Source of the DNA: Mucilaginibacter frigoritolerans
Lineage (GTDB): Bacteria > Bacteroidota > Bacteroidia > Sphingobacteriales > Sphingobacteriaceae
Assembly: GCF_007830615.1 (NCBI RefSeq)
Contig: NZ_VLLI01000001.1
Coordinates: 434,001-498,000, forward strand
DNA length: 64,000 nt
Reading direction: 5' to 3'
This document shows positions 8,275 to 17,662 of this stretch, one piece after another. Position numbers and translations under genes: made by a program. How positions within the stretch are numbered: position 1 is the first letter of the stretch; every line of letters starts with the position of its first letter. The notes below the pieces were generated by a model. The model was not told where the DNA came from. It was given only the letters and a program-made list of their open reading frames with translations, and did no database searches.

Positions 8275-10643
8275 ATATAAAACCTAATGGTTACCGCCTT
8301 ACAATATTAAGTATTCTTCTGCTCATTATGGTTTCGGGCTGTAGTTTAACGCGAAGGCTTAACGCTAACCAGGCTCTGGTGCGTAAAATAACCATTAAAG
8401 GAGTTTCTAATGAAGATTTTGCTACAGCTGCAGTTACTTATGTTGATAAGGGACAGCAGCCCAATAATGTTATTAATCTTCAGTTTTATTATATGTTCAG
8501 CAAAAACGGCAAAAGAGATATAGGCGAGCCCCCAGCTATTTTGGATAGTGGCCTTGTTGAGTTTTCACGCGTGCAAATAGAGCAATTTTTGCAAAATAAA
8601 GGTTATTTAAAAGCCAAAGTATCAGACTCCATCTACATAAAAAAGAAAAAAGCTGAGCTTATATTTACTGCAGTTGAAGGCCCTTTATTCAGAATTCGTA
8701 AAATTGATGACTCTATTTATGATAAAAACGTAAAAAATCTTTATATGGTTAATCGTCCGCGGTTTTCACATGTTCAGCCCGGAGGGCGTTTTGATACTGA
8801 TAGCCTGGCTTATGATCGGGATGAGTTTTACACCATTATGAAAAGAAATGGGTATTATGATTTTTATCGTCAATATATTAATTATACCTACGATTCTACT
8901 TTTATGAGTAGTGTGGTTGATTTAAAGATGACCATTGATAATCCTATCGGAAAATCGACTCACCCCGTTTATACCATTAATAATACACTGATAACTATCG
9001 CTAACAGCTCTGGCCGAACAGTCGGTAAGGCAGATACCATTCAGGTAGACTCTCAATTCAGATTTGTTGATTTTTCGCACAAATTTAAACCAGGCCCGGT
9101 TATTACTTATATTTTTCAGCGTAAAGGTCAGTTGTATGATGTTGATAAGCAGACACTTACAACATCAAGGCTATCGGAGCTGAATGTTTTTAGAAATGTA
9201 CCCAATCCAACCTATATCAAGTTGCCAGATAGTACCCATCGTTTGGATTCTAAAATAGATATTGTTCCTTTAAAACGGATGTCCGATCGGGTAGAGGGGG
9301 AGTTCCTTTTTAATGCTGGCCAATTTGGATACAATCTTGGTAATACTTTTACAGATCGTAACGTATTTAAAAGTGCTGCCATTTTACAAATAAAAGCTAA
9401 TTGGAGCGTGTTGTTTGATAATAGTAACAATAAGACTAATCCGGGTGGAATTGAAAACCAGGATCTGAGGTTAGGAGCCAGCCTTATTTACCCGCTCATC
9501 ATTTCGCCCTTTGATTTTGCATTGCCAGGCAAATATGGCGTTCCCCACACCACTTTTTCAAGCAACTACCAATTGTTTTATGAAAAGGGATTAGTGCAGC
9601 GCACAAGTATAACCAATTCTATTACTTATGATTTTGCAGAAACTGCCCGTAAACTGCATACGATAACACCTATAGATATTGAATTTTCACGTGGAGTTAT
9701 AGACCCGGTTGCTGAGCAGGAATTATTATCAAAAAACTTATATGCTTACAGTTATCTTATAGGAAGAACCATTTTTACATCAGGAAGTCAATATACTTTT
9801 CAATATAATGCCATTGAACTTAATTCATATTCAAATTTTGTATACTTCCGTGGAAATGTAGATGTAGGTGGTAATACTTTAGCCTTATTAAGCAAAATTT
9901 TTAATACGCCACGGGATACTTCTGGATCACGGACGCTTGGAGGCAGGGCTTTTGCCCAGTATGCAAAAACGGAAATCGATTTACGGATATATCATAGTTT
10001 TGGAGGTGAAAGACAATTGATATTCAGGTTAAATCCGGGTATTGGTGTCCCTTATGGTAACAGTAATACCAGTAACTGGATATTTGAAAAGGAATTTTAT
10101 ACTGGCGGAGCTAATGATATGCGTGGATGGTTGCCGCGTACTCTTGGGCCCGGGCAATTTAATAGAGCTACATTTTATGGAACCGGATCGGGGGCTGATT
10201 CAATCAGGACAAGATTGAAATACCTTGACCAGTTTGGGGAAATTAAAATAGTATCAAACCTCGAATACAGGTATAAATTAGCAGATGATTTTTTTGGATC
10301 AAAGTTAAAAGGAGCAGTCTTTGTTGATGCCGGGAATGTGTGGCGTTTAAATAAACAACCCAATGACCCTAATGTTGAATTCAGGGTCGATAATATTTGG
10401 CAATCATCAGCAATGGATATAGGCACCGGATTACGGTTTGACCTTGGTTTTTTTGTATTTAGACTGGATGCTGCACTTAAGTTCAAAGATCCGCAATTTA
10501 ATGGCAGTGCTCAGTGGGTGCTTATTGATCACTTTAATGAGCTATTCCATTCCGGATCATTTAAGGCAAACTATGCGGCCACCAATAGTGGAGATACCTA
10601 TAACTTTTTACAATTGAATTTTGGTATAGGAATGCCATTTTAA
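8265..10643 (+). CDS. BamA/TamA-family outer-membrane barrel with lipoprotein signal
   Basis: This 792-residue Omp85-type protein has an N-terminal hydrophobic signal ending in a lipobox (MVSGC, Cys at about residue 26). A POTRA-like region follows (for example VQIEQFLQNKGYLKAKVSD, then FRIRKIDD and YTIMKRNGYYDF). A C-terminal 16-strand-type barrel contains the Omp85 phrases GGANDMRGW and AVFVDAGNVW and ends GIGMPF. Omp85 proteins insert or export proteins and lipids at the outer membrane; a TamA-like partner role with the TamB-like protein in this window is an inference. The frame has no upstream ATG. A TTG at 8265 is needed to keep the signal peptide, because the first ATG lies inside the lipobox. 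Confidence 0.9.
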   Translation: MKAYIKPNGYRLTILSILLLIMVSGCSLTRRLNANQALVRKITIKGVSNEDFATAAVTYVDKGQQPNNVINLQFYYMFSKNGKRDIGEPPAILDSGLVEFSRVQIEQFLQNKGYLKAKVSDSIYIKKKKAELIFTAVEGPLFRIRKIDDSIYDKNVKNLYMVNRPRFSHVQPGGRFDTDSLAYDRDEFYTIMKRNGYYDFYRQYINYTYDSTFMSSVVDLKMTIDNPIGKSTHPVYTINNTLITIANSSGRTVGKADTIQVDSQFRFVDFSHKFKPGPVITYIFQRKGQLYDVDKQTLTTSRLSELNVFRNVPNPTYIKLPDSTHRLDSKIDIVPLKRMSDRVEGEFLFNAGQFGYNLGNTFTDRNVFKSAAILQIKANWSVLFDNSNNKTNPGGIENQDLRLGASLIYPLIISPFDFALPGKYGVPHTTFSSNYQLFYEKGLVQRTSITNSITYDFAETARKLHTITPIDIEFSRGVIDPVAEQELLSKNLYAYSYLIGRTIFTSGSQYTFQYNAIELNSYSNFVYFRGNVDVGGNTLALLSKIFNTPRDTSGSRTLGGRAFAQYAKTEIDLRIYHSFGGERQLIFRLNPGIGVPYGNSNTSNWIFEKEFYTGGANDMRGWLPRTLGPGQFNRATFYGTGSGADSIRTRLKYLDQFGEIKIVSNLEYRYKLADDFFGSKLKGAVFVDAGNVWRLNKQPNDPNVEFRVDNIWQSSAMDIGTGLRFDLGFFVFRLDAALKFKDPQFNGSAQWVLIDHFNELFHSGSFKANYAATNSGDTYNFLQLNFGIGMPF

Positions 10644-10793
10644 GAGATTGATTAACCAGGAAAAGAAAATTTAAGCTGGATGATTTAAGTTCAAAAGTGA
10701 TTATAATATAAATAGCAGAACTAATTTTCAAAAATGCGCGTTAAACCTATCTTTACCTGATTGAAATTTATCACATAAAGCCCCTAGTATAAA

Positions 10794-11969
10794 ATGAAGT
10801 TATCGCCCGTAAAACAATTAGTTTATAGCATAATTCTGGTTTTTTCAATTGGGTGTGTTATTACAGCATGTACTAAAAAAACAATACCTCCTAATACTAC
10901 TTATACAAAGTCAAAAGGTGATAGTACTACAACTAGCTTAGATAGTTTGCCAACATTTTATAGCCCTGCCGCTGTGGCAGTTGATGCCGCAGGCAATGTT
11001 TATGTTGCTGATTATGGGAATGACATGATCCGTAAAATAACTCCTGGCGGCAAAGTGAGTACACTGGCAGGCAGCGGAGTTCAGGGAAGCGTAAATGGTA
11101 CGGGTGAGGCTGCATCTTTTAACCGACCCAGCGGAGTTGCTGTTGACGCAAACGGAAATGTATATGTAGCCGATGCCGGAAATAGCTTGATAAGGGAAGT
11201 TAGTGCAGCAGGTGTTGTAACAACTGTTGCCGGTGGCGATACAACCGGTGCAGCTAACGGACCGGGTGCAAGTGCTACCTTTAACTATCCTACTGGCGTT
11301 GCGTTAGATGCTGCAGGTAATTTATATGTGGCTGATGCCGGTAATAATTTGATAAGGTTAATATCAAATGGAACGGTTAGCATTTTTGCAGGCAGCCTTA
11401 CAGATACTACATTAAATTTTAATAACCCTACCGGAGTAGCTGTTGATTTGAATAACAATGTTTATGTAGCGGGCTATCTTAATAATGATATATTAAAGAT
11501 AAATCAAGCCGGTTTAATAGCAACATTTGCCGGTTCAGGTTCACCCGGATCTACAAATGGACAGGGAACCAACGCATCATTTTATTATCCAAGTAGTGTA
11601 GCTACCGATGCAGCAGGCAATGTTTACGTAGCCGATGAAGTTAATAATCTGATCAGAAAAATTACACCTAATGGTACAGTAACAACCCTTGCAGGCAACG
11701 GAACTGCCGGTGCCGCTGACAGTACAGGAACTGCTGCTTCCTTTAATGGCCCCGCAGGAATTGCAGTAGATGCCACAGGTAATGTTTATGTTGCCGACGC
11801 AAATAATAATTTAATACGCAAAATAACCGCAGCAGGAGTCGTAACCACACTGGCCGGCAGTGGTTTGGAAGGCTACCAAAATGGGCAGGCTGCTGTACGT
11901 CGAATCAAAACCATTAAAGTTACCATCCGTAAGTTGAACATGTTTGTTAAACCTAAAGGGCATTCATAA
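10794..11969 (+). CDS. NHL-repeat lipoprotein (beta-propeller)
   Basis: A 391-residue protein with a lipobox signal peptide (IGCVITAC, Cys at about 26) and six NHL repeats. Each carries the phrase GVAVDAxGNVYVADxxNxLIRKI followed by VxTLAGSG and a spacer such as GxxNGxGxxASFNxP. NHL repeats form propellers that bind proteins, RNA or glycans; a surface role is inferred. After the last AGSGLEGYQNGQAA the expected ASFNxPxG stretch is missing. Instead comes a basic, unrelated tail of about 25 residues (RRIKTIKVTIRK to the stop). This suggests that the reading frame changed or the 3' end was replaced. It is monocistronic. Confidence 0.88.
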   Translation: MKLSPVKQLVYSIILVFSIGCVITACTKKTIPPNTTYTKSKGDSTTTSLDSLPTFYSPAAVAVDAAGNVYVADYGNDMIRKITPGGKVSTLAGSGVQGSVNGTGEAASFNRPSGVAVDANGNVYVADAGNSLIREVSAAGVVTTVAGGDTTGAANGPGASATFNYPTGVALDAAGNLYVADAGNNLIRLISNGTVSIFAGSLTDTTLNFNNPTGVAVDLNNNVYVAGYLNNDILKINQAGLIATFAGSGSPGSTNGQGTNASFYYPSSVATDAAGNVYVADEVNNLIRKITPNGTVTTLAGNGTAGAADSTGTAASFNGPAGIAVDATGNVYVADANNNLIRKITAAGVVTTLAGSGLEGYQNGQAAVRRIKTIKVTIRKLNMFVKPKGHS

Positions 11970-12025
11970 CCATACCGAACCGCTTAAACAGTAGGTGTGC
12001 AATGCAAAGAAAGTTAATTAATCAA

Positions 12026-12253
12026 TCAAACATTGGCGTTTACAGCAGCTTTATCCCGTTTTTTAAGAATATAAATTCTTAGGGAACAAATTGCGACAAA
12101 AACCAATAGGGTAGCTTCAATAATTAGGTGGATGAGCGGAATTCCTTCTGATCGGTTAGACAACCAAATACCAACTTCGGGTAGTATTGAACCAAACAGA
12201 GGAAAGCAAAGAAACATTCTTAATATTATTAATTTTTCCATAATTGATAACAT
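12026..12253 (-). CDS. Small membrane protein, unknown
   Basis: A 75-residue frame (an internal start at Met5, 12241, is equally plausible). It has two hydrophobic segments (about 9-25 and 42-62) and a basic end IYILKKRDKAAVNANV, which suggests a two-helix inner-membrane protein. No family is recognised. The frame is open and membrane-like, but there is no homology argument and no operon partner. It lies alone on the minus strand, tail to tail with the NHL gene. Confidence 0.45.
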   Translation of the reverse strand: MLSIMEKLIILRMFLCFPLFGSILPEVGIWLSNRSEGIPLIHLIIEATLLVFVAICSLRIYILKKRDKAAVNANV

Positions 12254-12525
12254 TTAGTATGACAATACTAATTTATGGATTAAATCATTACGAAGGAGAA
12301 ATAAAAAGAAACTAAATTAACTTTTGCAATAATTTTAATTTATGATTAAATATCTTTTAATTTTTTAATATTTAGTCAAAGTTCTACCTATGTGTTTTAT
12401 GAAATATGTATCCGAAATTTCATAAAGTGTTAATTTACAGTAGTTATTGTTAAAATACATCGTCCGACAACCAGGTGTCTCGTTGCCGGATGAGGTGTAA
12501 TTTAGTACGGGTTGGGTTGATTTTG

Positions 12526-13065
12526 CTAAAAAATATTCTTCAAACCATCAATAATGCTTTCAAAAAATGTTGGGATACTTAAACCATGATGATAATTGAA
12601 GAATACGAAAATGGCAAAAATAATAACAGCAAAAATGATAAAACGCTTAAACATATACGCCAATAAAATCAAGGCACATGGAATGGCTAGGAGAAGTATC
12701 CAACTGATATGAAGAGGGGTTAATTTATCATCATGTTTATAAACGTAATACAAAATGCCATGTGTGCCACTATCATTCTGATGTTTAGCATATATAAAGG
12801 TTGAGCGTTCAATTTTATGCCTGTAAAAGGCTGTCCCTTTATCAAAATTCAATTCTTCCTGAAATCCATTCATGGTAAAGCTAAATACGCCATTTACATT
12901 CTCGCGAATATTGCCGAGTGTATCGGTGGCCACAATGGCAACTTCATCTTTAGCAAAAGGGTTTTCTTTTACTACAAAATGGTTAATTGCCATTGTTATA
13001 GTATCAGCAAAGACAAACGCTGTTGAAATAAAGGTTAAACAAAAAACAAGAAATATTTTTTTCAT
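12526..13065 (-). CDS. Secreted/membrane protein with C-terminal double hydrophobic segment, unknown
   Basis: This 179-residue protein has a clear signal peptide (about 1-21, ending FVFA). A roughly 95-residue extracytoplasmic beta-rich domain follows, containing FSFTMNGFQEELNFDKGTA and ILYYVYKHDD. Then come two closely spaced transmembrane helices (about 122-140 and 142-160) and a short amphipathic end. I do not recognise the family. The preceding 272 bp (12254-12525) hold no gene, only an imperfect CCG/CGG-centred hairpin at about 12459-12493 that could end this transcript. Confidence 0.7.
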   Translation of the reverse strand: MKKIFLVFCLTFISTAFVFADTITMAINHFVVKENPFAKDEVAIVATDTLGNIRENVNGVFSFTMNGFQEELNFDKGTAFYRHKIERSTFIYAKHQNDSGTHGILYYVYKHDDKLTPLHISWILLLAIPCALILLAYMFKRFIIFAVIIFAIFVFFNYHHGLSIPTFFESIIDGLKNIF

Positions 13066-13326
13066 AGTGAAGGATGCTTTTATCTTCTGGTAAAAATAAT
13101 TATTTTATCATGACGCCCTGATGATGTGAAACGTTTTATTGAATGAATGGTTTAGCTTATTGATTTATTTGTAGTAGTTTAATATAAGGTGTTTATGAAA
13201 TAAATATAGGCTTGTTTAAACTAATGTTATTTTATTTATCTAAAGTATACAAACAATTTGTAGAATTGGGCGTAAACATAATTAACCAAATAGAAGCCAG
13301 ATTCTGCCGGATTGAAGTATTATTTT

Positions 13327-16300
13327 ATGAATGAATTAAGCATTGTTCTTGGCGCTGATCGTCCGGACCTGATAAAAGAAGAAACCCTGCCCTTATTGTT
13401 TTCCAGATCGGCAGAGCAATTTACATATAAAACCGCTCTTATTTTCCACGACCAAAGTTTAACTTATACAGAGTTAGATAAATGGAGTGATGCCATTGCT
13501 TTGTATTTAAACCAAAAGGGCATAGGTCGTAATGCCAGTGTTGGTGTTTGGTGGCAACGTGGGTTAGAATTACATGCCATCATTTTAGGTATCGCCAAGT
13601 CTGGTGCAGCTTATGTGCCAGTGGATAGAGAAATACCCGCAGAACGTGTAGAAGTTATTTTGCAGGAAGTAGGTGCAGCCGGTTGCTTTAGTATGCAGCA
13701 ATTAAATGTGAATTGCCCAATGCTTACAGCGCCTCTGGCTCCCGCGCCGGGAGATGATTTTAAGGCAGAGATCCAACGTTTAAAAGTTGGCCCATCGCCT
13801 GATGATTGTGCCTATGTTTTATATACATCGGGAAGTACAGGGAAGCCCAAGGGTATTCCGATAAGTCATAAACAGATTTGCCATTTGGTACGATCTGAAC
13901 AAACAATTTTGCAGATTAAAGAGACCGACAAAGTTTACCAGGGCTTCTCCGTTTCGTTTGATATGTGGTGTGAAGAAACCTGGATCAGCTATTTTGTGGG
14001 GGCTACTTTGTGGGTGGCTGATAATACTACCTCCAAAGCTATTGATGAGTTATCAGACACTTTAAAAAAAGAAAACATAACCATTTTACACGCCGTGCCG
14101 AGTTTGTTGGCAGTAATGGAAGATAGTTTGCCATCACTACGCCTGGTAAATGCCGGGGGCGAGGCATGTACACCGCAAGTGCTTGCTAAATGGGCCAAAG
14201 AAGGGATTCTGTTTTTTAATAGCTATGGCCCTACCGAAACTACGGTTACAGCAACTATGGCTCCATTAAAATCAGGCGATCCTATTATAATCGGGCAACC
14301 CTTGCCTAATTATAACCTGGCCGTTGTGGATGAGTCGATGAATCTGGTGCCTGTAGGTGAAGCAGGGGAGTTGGTAATAACTGGTCCCGGAGTATCATCT
14401 GGATATGTGAAGTTACCACAACTTACCAAAGAGAAATTTATAACAAAGCCTGTCTCACTTAACCAGTTGCCGGGTAATACCGTTTATCGTACAGGTGATA
14501 TTGCTGTTGTTAATAAAGATGGGAGCGTTGATATGCATGGTCGCCTTGATGACCAGATTAAACTTCGCGGCTACCGTATTGAGCTAGGGGAAATTGAATC
14601 AAAATTAAATGCTATTGCAGGGGTGCGTTCTGCAGCAGTAGCTGTAAAAAAAGATACCACAGGACAAGAGCATCTGGTTGGTTATGTAGTTACTGAAGGG
14701 CTTGCTTGTATTGAGGAGAATGTTTTCAGGGCTGAACTTTCAAAAGGATTACCTTCTTACATGATTCCAAGTACTATAATGGTATTGCCTGAGATGCCGC
14801 GTATGCCAAGTGGTAAAATCAACCGTAAAGCACTCCCAATCCCGGATTCCTTAATGTTTGACGTGAATTCGGCTGCTGAAACATTAGACCTTAATGCTCC
14901 AATGGCCGACAGGATAATGGCCGTTTTGCACAAAACATTTCCTAACAGGGCAATTGACCCTTCAATGGACTTTTTTACTGACCTAGGTGGACACTCATTA
15001 TTAGCTGCAGGGTTTGTTTCACAATTAAGGCGTGATGCTGGTTTACCCAATGCCTCATTGAAAGACGTATACATTAATCGCCCGTTGAGTAACTTAATTG
15101 AGGTTTGGAGTACCCGGGCAGAAGCTAAAGCAAAGCCCAAGCGTATTTTTAACAAAATCCCAGTTTTAAGGCATATAGCTTGCTGGGCCGCTCAAACTGT
15201 TGCATTGCTTGTTATATACGGGTTGTTTGCCTTCCAGATCTTTATTCCGTACCTGGGGTATTATTATGTTGATCAGGAAACCAGCAATGTGCTTTACTCC
15301 ATCATTACCTCATTGGCTCTGTTTTCATTAATACCGCCCATATTTACCATTTTGTGCATTAGTACCAAATGGCTGGTTATAGGAAAAATGAAAGAAGGGG
15401 ATTATCCTTTATGGGGTACTTACTATTTCAGGTGGTGGTTTGTTAAAACTATGCAACGCCTGTTGCCTGCACAGTTTTTAAATGGAACACCGCTTTACCC
15501 GGCTTATTTACGTTTACTGGGGATGAAAATTGCATCCGACGCACAAATCAGCGATTTTACTTTTGGTGCCGAAGACTTGATAACCATAGGCGGCGATGTA
15601 AGTATCAGCTCTAAAACAAGCTTAAACAATGCTTTTGTTGAAGATGGCATGCTAAAGCTTAGAACGATTACATTGGGTGATCACGCTTATATTGGTAGTA
15701 GCTCTATTATTGCCGGCGATGCTAATATGGCGGAGTGGAGTGAGTTACAGGATTTGAGTTTTTTACAAGCTGGTAAAACCATTGGTGCAGGAGAAGTATG
15801 GCAGGGAAGCCCGGCACAATTAAAAGAAAAGAAGAATATTGAAGATTTACCGCAGCCGCTCACGGTATCAACTTATACCCGGCGAAAATATAAAATGATC
15901 TTTATTTTATCGATCATGGTTTTCCCTTTCATTATTCTGCTACCCTTATTGCCTACTATTATCACCATAAATAAACTGGATAATGCTGCTGGCGATTATG
16001 ACTTTACTTATATGATAAGCGCACCTTTACTGGCTTTAGTATATATTATACTTTTTGCAACAGAGACAGTGATTTTAACACGTTTACTTCAACTAAATAT
16101 AAAGCCAGGCAAATACCCCATTTATAGTATGTTTTATGTACGTAAATGGTTTGCTGATCAGTTAATGTCATTAAGTCTAATTGTATTGCATCCTATTTAC
16201 GCTACAGTATATGTGGCAAGTTTCTTTAGGGCCTTGGGGGCCAAAATTGGGAAGGATACTGAAATTTCAACAGCAAGTAGCGTTACGCATCCGTTATTGC

Positions 16301-17280
16301 AAATTGGGGATGGTGCTTTTGTAGCCGATGCAGTTACCCTCGGTGAGGCAGATGTTCGTGCCCAGCAACTGATCCTTGATAATACTACTATCGAAAACAA
16401 TAGCTTTGTGGGTAACAGCGCCCTTATACCACAAGGATATCATTTAAATAGCAATATGCTTATCGGTGTGTTGTCAACCCCGCCAGATCAGGCGCAGATG
16501 GCGGCTAACAGCGCTCGTGATTGGTTTGGCTCACCGGCTATTCCCTTACCCCGCAGGCAGGAAAGTAACCCATTCCCTCCTGAGTTAACTATTCATCCTA
16601 ATTTTAGCAGGAAGCTGGCCCGAAGCATTGTAGAGTTTATCAGGATCATCCTTCCGGAAAGTGCTATCATTTGCTGTTCCATCCTTTTCATTGCTTATGG
16701 GCACGATCTGGTGGTGGATGAGCCGCTGTGGAAGATCATCCTTTACTTCCCGTTCTATTACCTGTTTTATATGGGGATACCGGCATTTTTACTTACTGTA
16801 TTTTTAAAATGGGCCTTTATTGGTAAATACAAGCCCAAGCAGCGCCCCATGTGGAGCTGGAATGTTTGGCGGAGTGAAGCCATTACATCTACCTACGAAG
16901 CATTATCCATCCCTTTTTTACTGGAATACCTACAAGGAACCCCGTGGTTACCCATTTTTATGCGACTGCTGGGGGTGAAAATAGGGAAAAGAGTGTTTCT
17001 GAATACTACCGATATCACCGAATTTGACATGGTAACTATTTGTGACGATGCTGCTCTTAATGCCGACTGCGGCCCGCAAACGCACCTGTTTGAAGACCGT
17101 GTAATGAAAGTTGGCTCAGTAAAAATAGGAGCGAGGGCCAGTATTGGAGCGGGTACCATTATTTTGTATGATAGCGAGCTTGGCGACGATACCAATATTG
17201 AAGCATTATCATTGGTAATGAAAGGTGAACGCCTTTCGCCCGGAACAGATTGGACAGGAAGCCCGGTTAAACCCGCCTGA
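13327..17280 (+). CDS. Pls/PosA-type membrane non-ribosomal peptide synthetase (A-T plus three-unit terminal domain)
   Basis: A 1318-residue single-module synthetase. The adenylation domain (about 20-515) has core motifs YTSGSTGKPKG (A3), NSYGPTETT (A5), YRTGDIA (A7), GRLDDQIKLRGYRIELGEIE (A8) and MPSGKINRK (A10). The carrier domain has DLGGHSLL with the phosphopantetheine Ser at 557. No condensation or thioesterase domain is present. Instead, from about 610, three similar units follow, each with transmembrane helices, a W-rich motif (GTYYFRWW, MFYVRKWF, WSWNVWRSE) and a left-handed-helix hexapeptide region. This is the layout of epsilon-poly-lysine synthetase-like enzymes, which make amino-acid homopolymers or attach single residues. 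Hand alignment of specificity positions gives Glu at position 239, hinting at a basic substrate (weak). ATG at 13327 is preferred to the TTG 15 bp upstream. Confidence 0.9.
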   Translation: MNELSIVLGADRPDLIKEETLPLLFSRSAEQFTYKTALIFHDQSLTYTELDKWSDAIALYLNQKGIGRNASVGVWWQRGLELHAIILGIAKSGAAYVPVDREIPAERVEVILQEVGAAGCFSMQQLNVNCPMLTAPLAPAPGDDFKAEIQRLKVGPSPDDCAYVLYTSGSTGKPKGIPISHKQICHLVRSEQTILQIKETDKVYQGFSVSFDMWCEETWISYFVGATLWVADNTTSKAIDELSDTLKKENITILHAVPSLLAVMEDSLPSLRLVNAGGEACTPQVLAKWAKEGILFFNSYGPTETTVTATMAPLKSGDPIIIGQPLPNYNLAVVDESMNLVPVGEAGELVITGPGVSSGYVKLPQLTKEKFITKPVSLNQLPGNTVYRTGDIAVVNKDGSVDMHGRLDDQIKLRGYRIELGEIESKLNAIAGVRSAAVAVKKDTTGQEHLVGYVVTEGLACIEENVFRAELSKGLPSYMIPSTIMVLPEMPRMPSGKINRKALPIPDSLMFDVNSAAETLDLNAPMADRIMAVLHKTFPNRAIDPSMDFFTDLGGHSLLAAGFVSQLRRDAGLPNASLKDVYINRPLSNLIEVWSTRAEAKAKPKRIFNKIPVLRHIACWAAQTVALLVIYGLFAFQIFIPYLGYYYVDQETSNVLYSIITSLALFSLIPPIFTILCISTKWLVIGKMKEGDYPLWGTYYFRWWFVKTMQRLLPAQFLNGTPLYPAYLRLLGMKIASDAQISDFTFGAEDLITIGGDVSISSKTSLNNAFVEDGMLKLRTITLGDHAYIGSSSIIAGDANMAEWSELQDLSFLQAGKTIGAGEVWQGSPAQLKEKKNIEDLPQPLTVSTYTRRKYKMIFILSIMVFPFIILLPLLPTIITINKLDNAAGDYDFTYMISAPLLALVYIILFATETVILTRLLQLNIKPGKYPIYSMFYVRKWFADQLMSLSLIVLHPIYATVYVASFFRALGAKIGKDTEISTASSVTHPLLQIGDGAFVADAVTLGEADVRAQQLILDNTTIENNSFVGNSALIPQGYHLNSNMLIGVLSTPPDQAQMAANSARDWFGSPAIPLPRRQESNPFPPELTIHPNFSRKLARSIVEFIRIILPESAIICCSILFIAYGHDLVVDEPLWKIILYFPFYYLFYMGIPAFLLTVFLKWAFIGKYKPKQRPMWSWNVWRSEAITSTYEALSIPFLLEYLQGTPWLPIFMRLLGVKIGKRVFLNTTDITEFDMVTICDDAALNADCGPQTHLFEDRVMKVGSVKIGARASIGAGTIILYDSELGDDTNIEALSLVMKGERLSPGTDWTGSPVKPA

Positions 17281-17297
17281 TTTAGATATTTATATTA

Positions 17298-17340
17298 GTG
17301 TGCCACTGTGCCACTCGGTACACGTGGCACACCTGGTACA
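17298..17340. repeat. Short structured word repeat after the synthetase gene
   Basis: GTGCCACT is repeated in tandem (17300-17315). GTGTGCCAC at 17298-17306 is complementary to GTGGCACAC at 17324-17332, and GGTACA occurs twice. The hairpin could be part of a terminator, but no T-run follows directly. Confidence 0.5.
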
Positions 17341-17459
17341 TTTCGGGAAATAGATGTTAAAGTTACCTATTGAAAAAAATAATCATCTGATATATAGATA
17401 ATTTATTTATTTTTTTTAATTAATTATATAAAATCTATAGAATTAATAGATTTTATTCT

Positions 17460-17467
17460 TATGTTTG
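17460..17467 (+). promoter_or_regulatory. -7 promoter element of the SAM riboswitch transcript
   Basis: TATGTTTG is a perfect TAnnTTTG box, 23 bp before the first base of the aptamer P1 stem. No TTG stands at the -33 position, so strength is uncertain. Confidence 0.5.
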
Positions 17468-17490
17468 TATCAACAAATCGTTCTTTATTT

Positions 17491-17612
17491 CACTTATCCA
17501 GAAAGACTGAGGGAAAAGGCCCTGTGAAGTCTTAGCAACCTGTCCTGAGTAGAATAAAACTACTCTCGTAAAAGGTGCTAACTCCTGCTCTGCATTGCAG
17601 AGAAAGATAGGT
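17491..17612 (+). ncRNA. SAM-I (S-box) riboswitch aptamer
   Basis: All conserved parts are present in order. P1 ACTTATC (17492-17498) pairs with GATAGGT (17606-17612). P2 AAGACT/AGTCTT carries the kink-turn GAGGGA and GGCCCTGTGA. The J2/3 core is AGCAACC. P3 is GAGTAG/CTACTC. The conserved AAGGTGCTAACTCC follows, then P4 CTCTGC-ATT-GCAGAG and AGAAAGATAGG. SAM-I normally turns off methionine or cysteine biosynthesis genes. Here the 50 bp after P1 contain a T6 run (17653-17658) and ATAAGTG (17637-17643), which can pair with CACTTAT of the P1 5' strand as an alternative to P1. No protein gene follows on this strand; the next feature is a tRNA-Cys. Confidence 0.93.
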
Positions 17613-17662
17613 TACCCAACCCTCCGGTCCCGATGAATAAGTGATTAAATAGTTTTTTATAA

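Noticed and set aside
10794-11969. Near-repetitive DNA that could be a CRISPR or satellite array
   Set aside because: The periodicity is explained by NHL protein repeats in frame; units vary at codon third positions.
14757-15155. Minus-strand open frame of 132 codons
   Set aside because: Antisense to the synthetase A and T domains, with no start context or family features.
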